Source of the DNA: Clostridiales bacterium
GTDB taxonomy: Bacteria > Bacillota > Clostridia > Christensenellales > CAG-138
NCBI GenBank assembly: GCA_009783775.1
Contig: WRCT01000034.1
Span: 1-13,565 of the forward strand
DNA length: 13,565 nucleotides
Direction: 5' to 3'
The notes beneath the pieces are model-generated. The model ran no database searches. It saw only the letters and a list, made by a program, of their open reading frames with translations, and had not been told where the DNA came from. Below, piece after piece: positions 10,976 to 13,565 of this stretch (the first letter of the stretch is position 1; each line of letters starts with the position of its first letter). The position numbers and the translations under genes are program-made.

Positions 10976-11001
10976 GTAGGGCGGGGGCTTGCTCCCGCCG
11001 C
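10976..11001. repeat. Dispersed GC palindrome (intergenic copy)
   Basis: GTAGGGCGGGGGCTTG followed by CTCCCGCCGC. It differs by one base from the copy inside pduL (7592-7617) and closely matches the ALDH copy (6749-6772). It contains the first possible TTG start of the downstream gene, which argues for using the later GTG. Confidence 0.85.
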
Positions 11002-11012
11002 AGAAGAGGTTA

Positions 11013-11783
11013 GTGATTAACAATTATTACAAGCGAAAATGTTTCGGGCGCAACGCCCTTGCCCGCGCCCTGGACCTGGCCCTGCTTGGCGTGATCCTTT
11101 ATTTGGCGTTTTATCTGCTGCTGTTCACCCGACCGGCAAAGCAATGGCTGGCGCCGCTGCTGGCGTTGCTTGCGACGGGCTGTTTCTTTTGCCTTTCGCG
11201 GCTCCGGCTGATTCACTTCACCCGAAGGGAGCGCGAACGCCTGCAAAACCTCGTCTGGCGGGATGAGCTGCTGCTCATGCCCGAAACCGAATTGCGTGCG
11301 TTGTTGGGGCAAGACGAAACGATACTGCTGCTGCAACAGGAACGCCCCGCGACGGTTGACGACCTGCTGCCGATTTTGCGAGGGGCGGGGGAGGGTGCGG
11401 CGCTTTTCCTCACCACAACGCTGACGGAGGAGGCCAAGGGTTTCCTTGCCAGAAACGCAAGCGGCCTTATCATTCATGAGCTGGCGGCCTTGCTTGACAG
11501 GGCCACCCTGTCGCTCATGAGCGAAACACGCGAGAAAGAGGTGATCGCGTCCCTGTCCCCAAAACCAAAACTGCATAATTATTTGAGAAAAATTAGTATA
11601 TTTAACGGCGGCTGGAAGAAGTACTTAGGCCTTGGAATCGTCCTGCTGGCCCTTTCAATATTTATAAAACCTGTCATTTACTATCGCCTGCTGTCCTCGC
11701 TCTGCTTTTTCATCTCCGGCACAGGTCTGATATTGCGTAATAAAAATACAAATTATATGAATAATTATGAGACCAATCATTGA
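11013..11783 (+). CDS. Unrecognised four-helix membrane protein with a cytoplasmic middle domain
   Basis: 256 residues from GTG at 11013, with AGAGG 3 bases before it. An upstream TTG at 10989 lies inside a dispersed palindrome and is less likely. Two transmembrane helices near the N-terminus (about 20-38 and 43-62), a soluble region of about 140 residues, and two more helices near the C-terminus (about 205-245) suggest a hairpin-loop-hairpin layout. Positive charges (RLRLIHFTRRERER) after helix 2 place the soluble part in the cytoplasm. Part of that region (AALFLTTTLTEEAKGFLARN, then LIIHELAALLD) resembles the last strand-helix-strand of Mrr-like restriction-endonuclease folds. I see no PD-(D/E)xK catalytic residues, so the likeness may be chance. 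No function assigned. It is divergent from nadD. Confidence 0.7.
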   Translation: MINNYYKRKCFGRNALARALDLALLGVILYLAFYLLLFTRPAKQWLAPLLALLATGCFFCLSRLRLIHFTRRERERLQNLVWRDELLLMPETELRALLGQDETILLLQQERPATVDDLLPILRGAGEGAALFLTTTLTEEAKGFLARNASGLIIHELAALLDRATLSLMSETREKEVIASLSPKPKLHNYLRKISIFNGGWKKYLGLGIVLLALSIFIKPVIYYRLLSSLCFFISGTGLILRNKNTNYMNNYETNH

Positions 11784-11808
11784 CAGAGCGATAAAGGTAT
11801 AGTATATT
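11780..11808 (+). promoter_or_regulatory. Promoter of the subtilase gene
   Basis: Perfect -35 TTGACA (11780-11785) overlaps the stop codon of the upstream gene, with a 17-base spacer and -10 TATATT (11803-11808, 5 of 6). The leader of about 50 bases contains a small GGGCG/CGCCC hairpin (11830-11849) and AAGGAG 7 bases before the ATG. Confidence 0.75.
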
Positions 11809-11863
11809 AGAAAGTGCAAAAATATGTTTGGGCGTGTTTGGTTCGCCCATAAGGAGTACGCGC

Positions 11864-13565
11864 ATGAAAAAGCTGAGATCCCTGCTCACGGTTGTTTTGA
11901 TACTTGCCTTGGTCTTCACCTCGCTGATGCCTGTGATATCGGCGGAGAACGTGCCGCCGGAGGAAAGCGAGAACGTTATCGCGCCGGATACGGATCAGCC
12001 CGGGGATGAGGTTTTGTCCTCGCCCGGCGAACAGCGGGGCAGGGGCAGGCGCTCCCGCTTTGACGATTGGGACATCGAAGGCAACACCGAGGTCACCGCC
12101 ATTGTCATCTTCGACGAGAACGGCGTCATCGACATCGACGCGAACTTAAAGAGCGCGCGCGCCAAACGGGCCGAGTCCTCCATGCGCGACGGGCAACGCG
12201 GTTTTGTCTCGCGTATGAAGTCGCGCATGAACGTCACCCTGCTCTATCAGTATACCGTGCTGGCCAACGGCATCGCGATCAAAACATCTTATAAAAACCT
12301 CAAGCTCATCGAGGAGATGGAAGGCGTGCAGGCCGTTTACCTCGACAACGCTTACAGCGTGCCGGACACGGTGCAGTCGATCCCCAGCCACGCCTTCACC
12401 AACATGATCGCGGCGGACTGGATCTGGCCGCCCCCGTACGGTTGTATCGGAGACGGCATGGTCATCGCCCTGCTGGACACGGGCCTGTTGACAAGCCACG
12501 AGGCGTTCAAAGATTACGGACGCATTGAGAACCCGAGGCTGAGCGAAGCGGACGTCAATGCCGCCGGCACCTCTGTGCGCGGAAAATATTTGTCGGCCAA
12601 AATCCCCTTTGCCTATGATTACGCCGACAAAGACGACAATGTCAACCCAAGCAAAAACACACCGAGCGGCGACCACGGCACCCACGTGGCGGGCATTGCG
12701 GCGGGTTATGCCGAAAAAGGCGGCGTGATCACCTTCCAGGGCGTCTCGCCCAACGCGCAGCTGCTGATCATGAAGGTGTTCAGCGACAGCAACTCCCTTA
12801 CCTGGGCGAGCACCTATTTTTACGCGCTGGAGGATGCCCACCGCCTGGGCGCGGACGTGATCAATCTGTCTCTGGGCACGGTCGGCGGCTTTACCTATGA
12901 CGCCGCGCTGGAAACCGACCTCTTCGGCAACATCTACAAAACATTAAGAGACGCCGGCGTCATCGTATCCGTGGCCGTCGGAAACGCCAGCAGCATGGGC
13001 GTGAACGCGGAAAACTCCCTCAGCAAGGACTATGGCTGGGAAGCGGTCTACGCCGACTATGTGGACTATGGCACCGTCGGCAGTCCCTCCACCTACACGG
13101 GCAATCTCGCGGTCTCGAGCGTGGAGTGCACGGATTATTTCGCCTACACCATCGAGGTCAATGGAATCAGCCACCAATATACCGACGCCGCCTCGGACCC
13201 AGCCCCCCAGACCCCCGCCGAAGAATCTCTTATTTTCTTAAAGAGATTCCGCGGCCAAACGCTGGAATACGTCATGGTCCCGGGCTTTGGACGGGTGAGT
13301 GACTATGTCGGCCTCGACGTGAAGGGTAAGGTCGCGGTCGTCGACAGGGGCTATGATTTCGGCCCGCCCAGCCTTACCTTTGCCGGAAAAATGCAAAACG
13401 CGAAAGACGCGGGCGCGATTGCCGTCATCATCTATAACGACCTGGACGACGGCCTTTGGTTTATGAATATCCCCACCTACACCATTCCCGCCATTTTTGT
13501 GAAAAAGGACGCCGGCGCCGCACTGCAAAAGCTGGCGAATGAAACAGTGTCCCCCGCGCTGCCCA
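11864..13565 (+). CDS. Secreted subtilisin-like serine protease (S8 family), 3' end outside the window
   Basis: Open from ATG 11864 to the window edge without a stop: 567 codons seen. The start is set by AAGGAG 7 bases upstream and a signal peptide (1-27, MKKLRSLLTV to VISA). Residues of about 75-165 resemble an I9 propeptide, with VTLLYQYTVLANGIAIK and a following EEMEGVQAVYLD. The peptidase domain then shows catalytic D205 (IALLDTG), H271 (DHGTHVAG) and oxyanion-hole N374 (VAVGNASS). A PA (protease-associated) insert of about 420-560 (KGKVAVVDRG, NAKDAGAIAVIIYN, IPAIFVKKDAG) interrupts the domain as in C5a peptidases and lactocepins. The catalytic serine lies beyond the window. Arginine-rich RGRGRRSR (59-66) precedes the propeptide. 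It is probably extracellular or wall-attached, for protein degradation, and unrelated to the BMC operon. Confidence 0.92.
   Translation, partial: MKKLRSLLTVVLILALVFTSLMPVISAENVPPEESENVIAPDTDQPGDEVLSSPGEQRGRGRRSRFDDWDIEGNTEVTAIVIFDENGVIDIDANLKSARAKRAESSMRDGQRGFVSRMKSRMNVTLLYQYTVLANGIAIKTSYKNLKLIEEMEGVQAVYLDNAYSVPDTVQSIPSHAFTNMIAADWIWPPPYGCIGDGMVIALLDTGLLTSHEAFKDYGRIENPRLSEADVNAAGTSVRGKYLSAKIPFAYDYADKDDNVNPSKNTPSGDHGTHVAGIAAGYAEKGGVITFQGVSPNAQLLIMKVFSDSNSLTWASTYFYALEDAHRLGADVINLSLGTVGGFTYDAALETDLFGNIYKTLRDAGVIVSVAVGNASSMGVNAENSLSKDYGWEAVYADYVDYGTVGSPSTYTGNLAVSSVECTDYFAYTIEVNGISHQYTDAASDPAPQTPAEESLIFLKRFRGQTLEYVMVPGFGRVSDYVGLDVKGKVAVVDRGYDFGPPSLTFAGKMQNAKDAGAIAVIIYNDLDDGLWFMNIPTYTIPAIFVKKDAGAALQKLANETVSPALP

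Noticed and set aside
12146..13528. Minus-strand frames opposite the protease gene
   Set aside because: Antisense of a continuous subtilase with signal peptide, catalytic Asp and His motifs and PA insert.

Overview
The window looks like a chromosomal piece of an uncultured, fairly GC-rich clostridial (Firmicutes/Bacillota) anaerobe. The support is strong AGGAGG-type ribosome sites, TTGACA/TATAAT promoters, a fused nadD-yqeK followed by rsfS, and secreted proteins with Gram-positive signal peptides. The genus cannot be read from the sequence.

The centre (1538-9214, minus strand, transcribed right to left) is one bacterial microcompartment (BMC) operon of 11 genes. In transcript order: a DeoC aldolase, PduL phosphotransacylase, a BMC-P vertex protein, a CoA-acylating aldehyde dehydrogenase, a PduS/RnfC-like flavo-iron-sulfur protein, a PduT-like BMC-T, BMC-H, BMC-P, BMC-H, BMC-P, and a second, divergent DeoC. 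The gene set fits the class that BMC surveys call sugar-phosphate-utilising (SPU) loci. The likely pathway is aldolase cleavage of a deoxy-sugar phosphate, such as 2-deoxyribose-5-phosphate, to an aldehyde. The aldehyde is then oxidised to acyl-CoA (ALDH) and converted to acyl phosphate (PduL) inside the shell. No alcohol dehydrogenase, B12-dependent diol dehydratase, kinase, transporter or regulator is present here. NADH may instead be re-oxidised by the PduS-like protein, with electrons leaving through the PduT-like cysteine pore. A TTGACA-17-TACTAT promoter with an overlapping dyad precedes the operon.

Upstream on the same strand are housekeeping genes: nadD-yqeK (one fused ORF) and rsfS, the latter probably starting at a TTG inside the end of yqeK. 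Divergent from these on the plus strand are an unrecognised membrane protein (11013-11783) and the first 567 codons of a secreted subtilisin-like protease, cut by the window edge. On the left, a secreted, membrane-anchored protein (439-1401, plus strand) converges on the BMC operon across a probable bidirectional terminator.

The other striking feature is repeat load. There are two copies of a 109-bp MITE-like element with AATG/CATT flanks, several dispersed palindrome families, and five arrays of heptanucleotide tandem repeats. Three repeats lie inside BMC enzyme genes, exactly in the linkers joining a short terminal segment or extension to the catalytic domain. Others fill intergenic gaps, where the ribosome-binding sites appear weak or absent.
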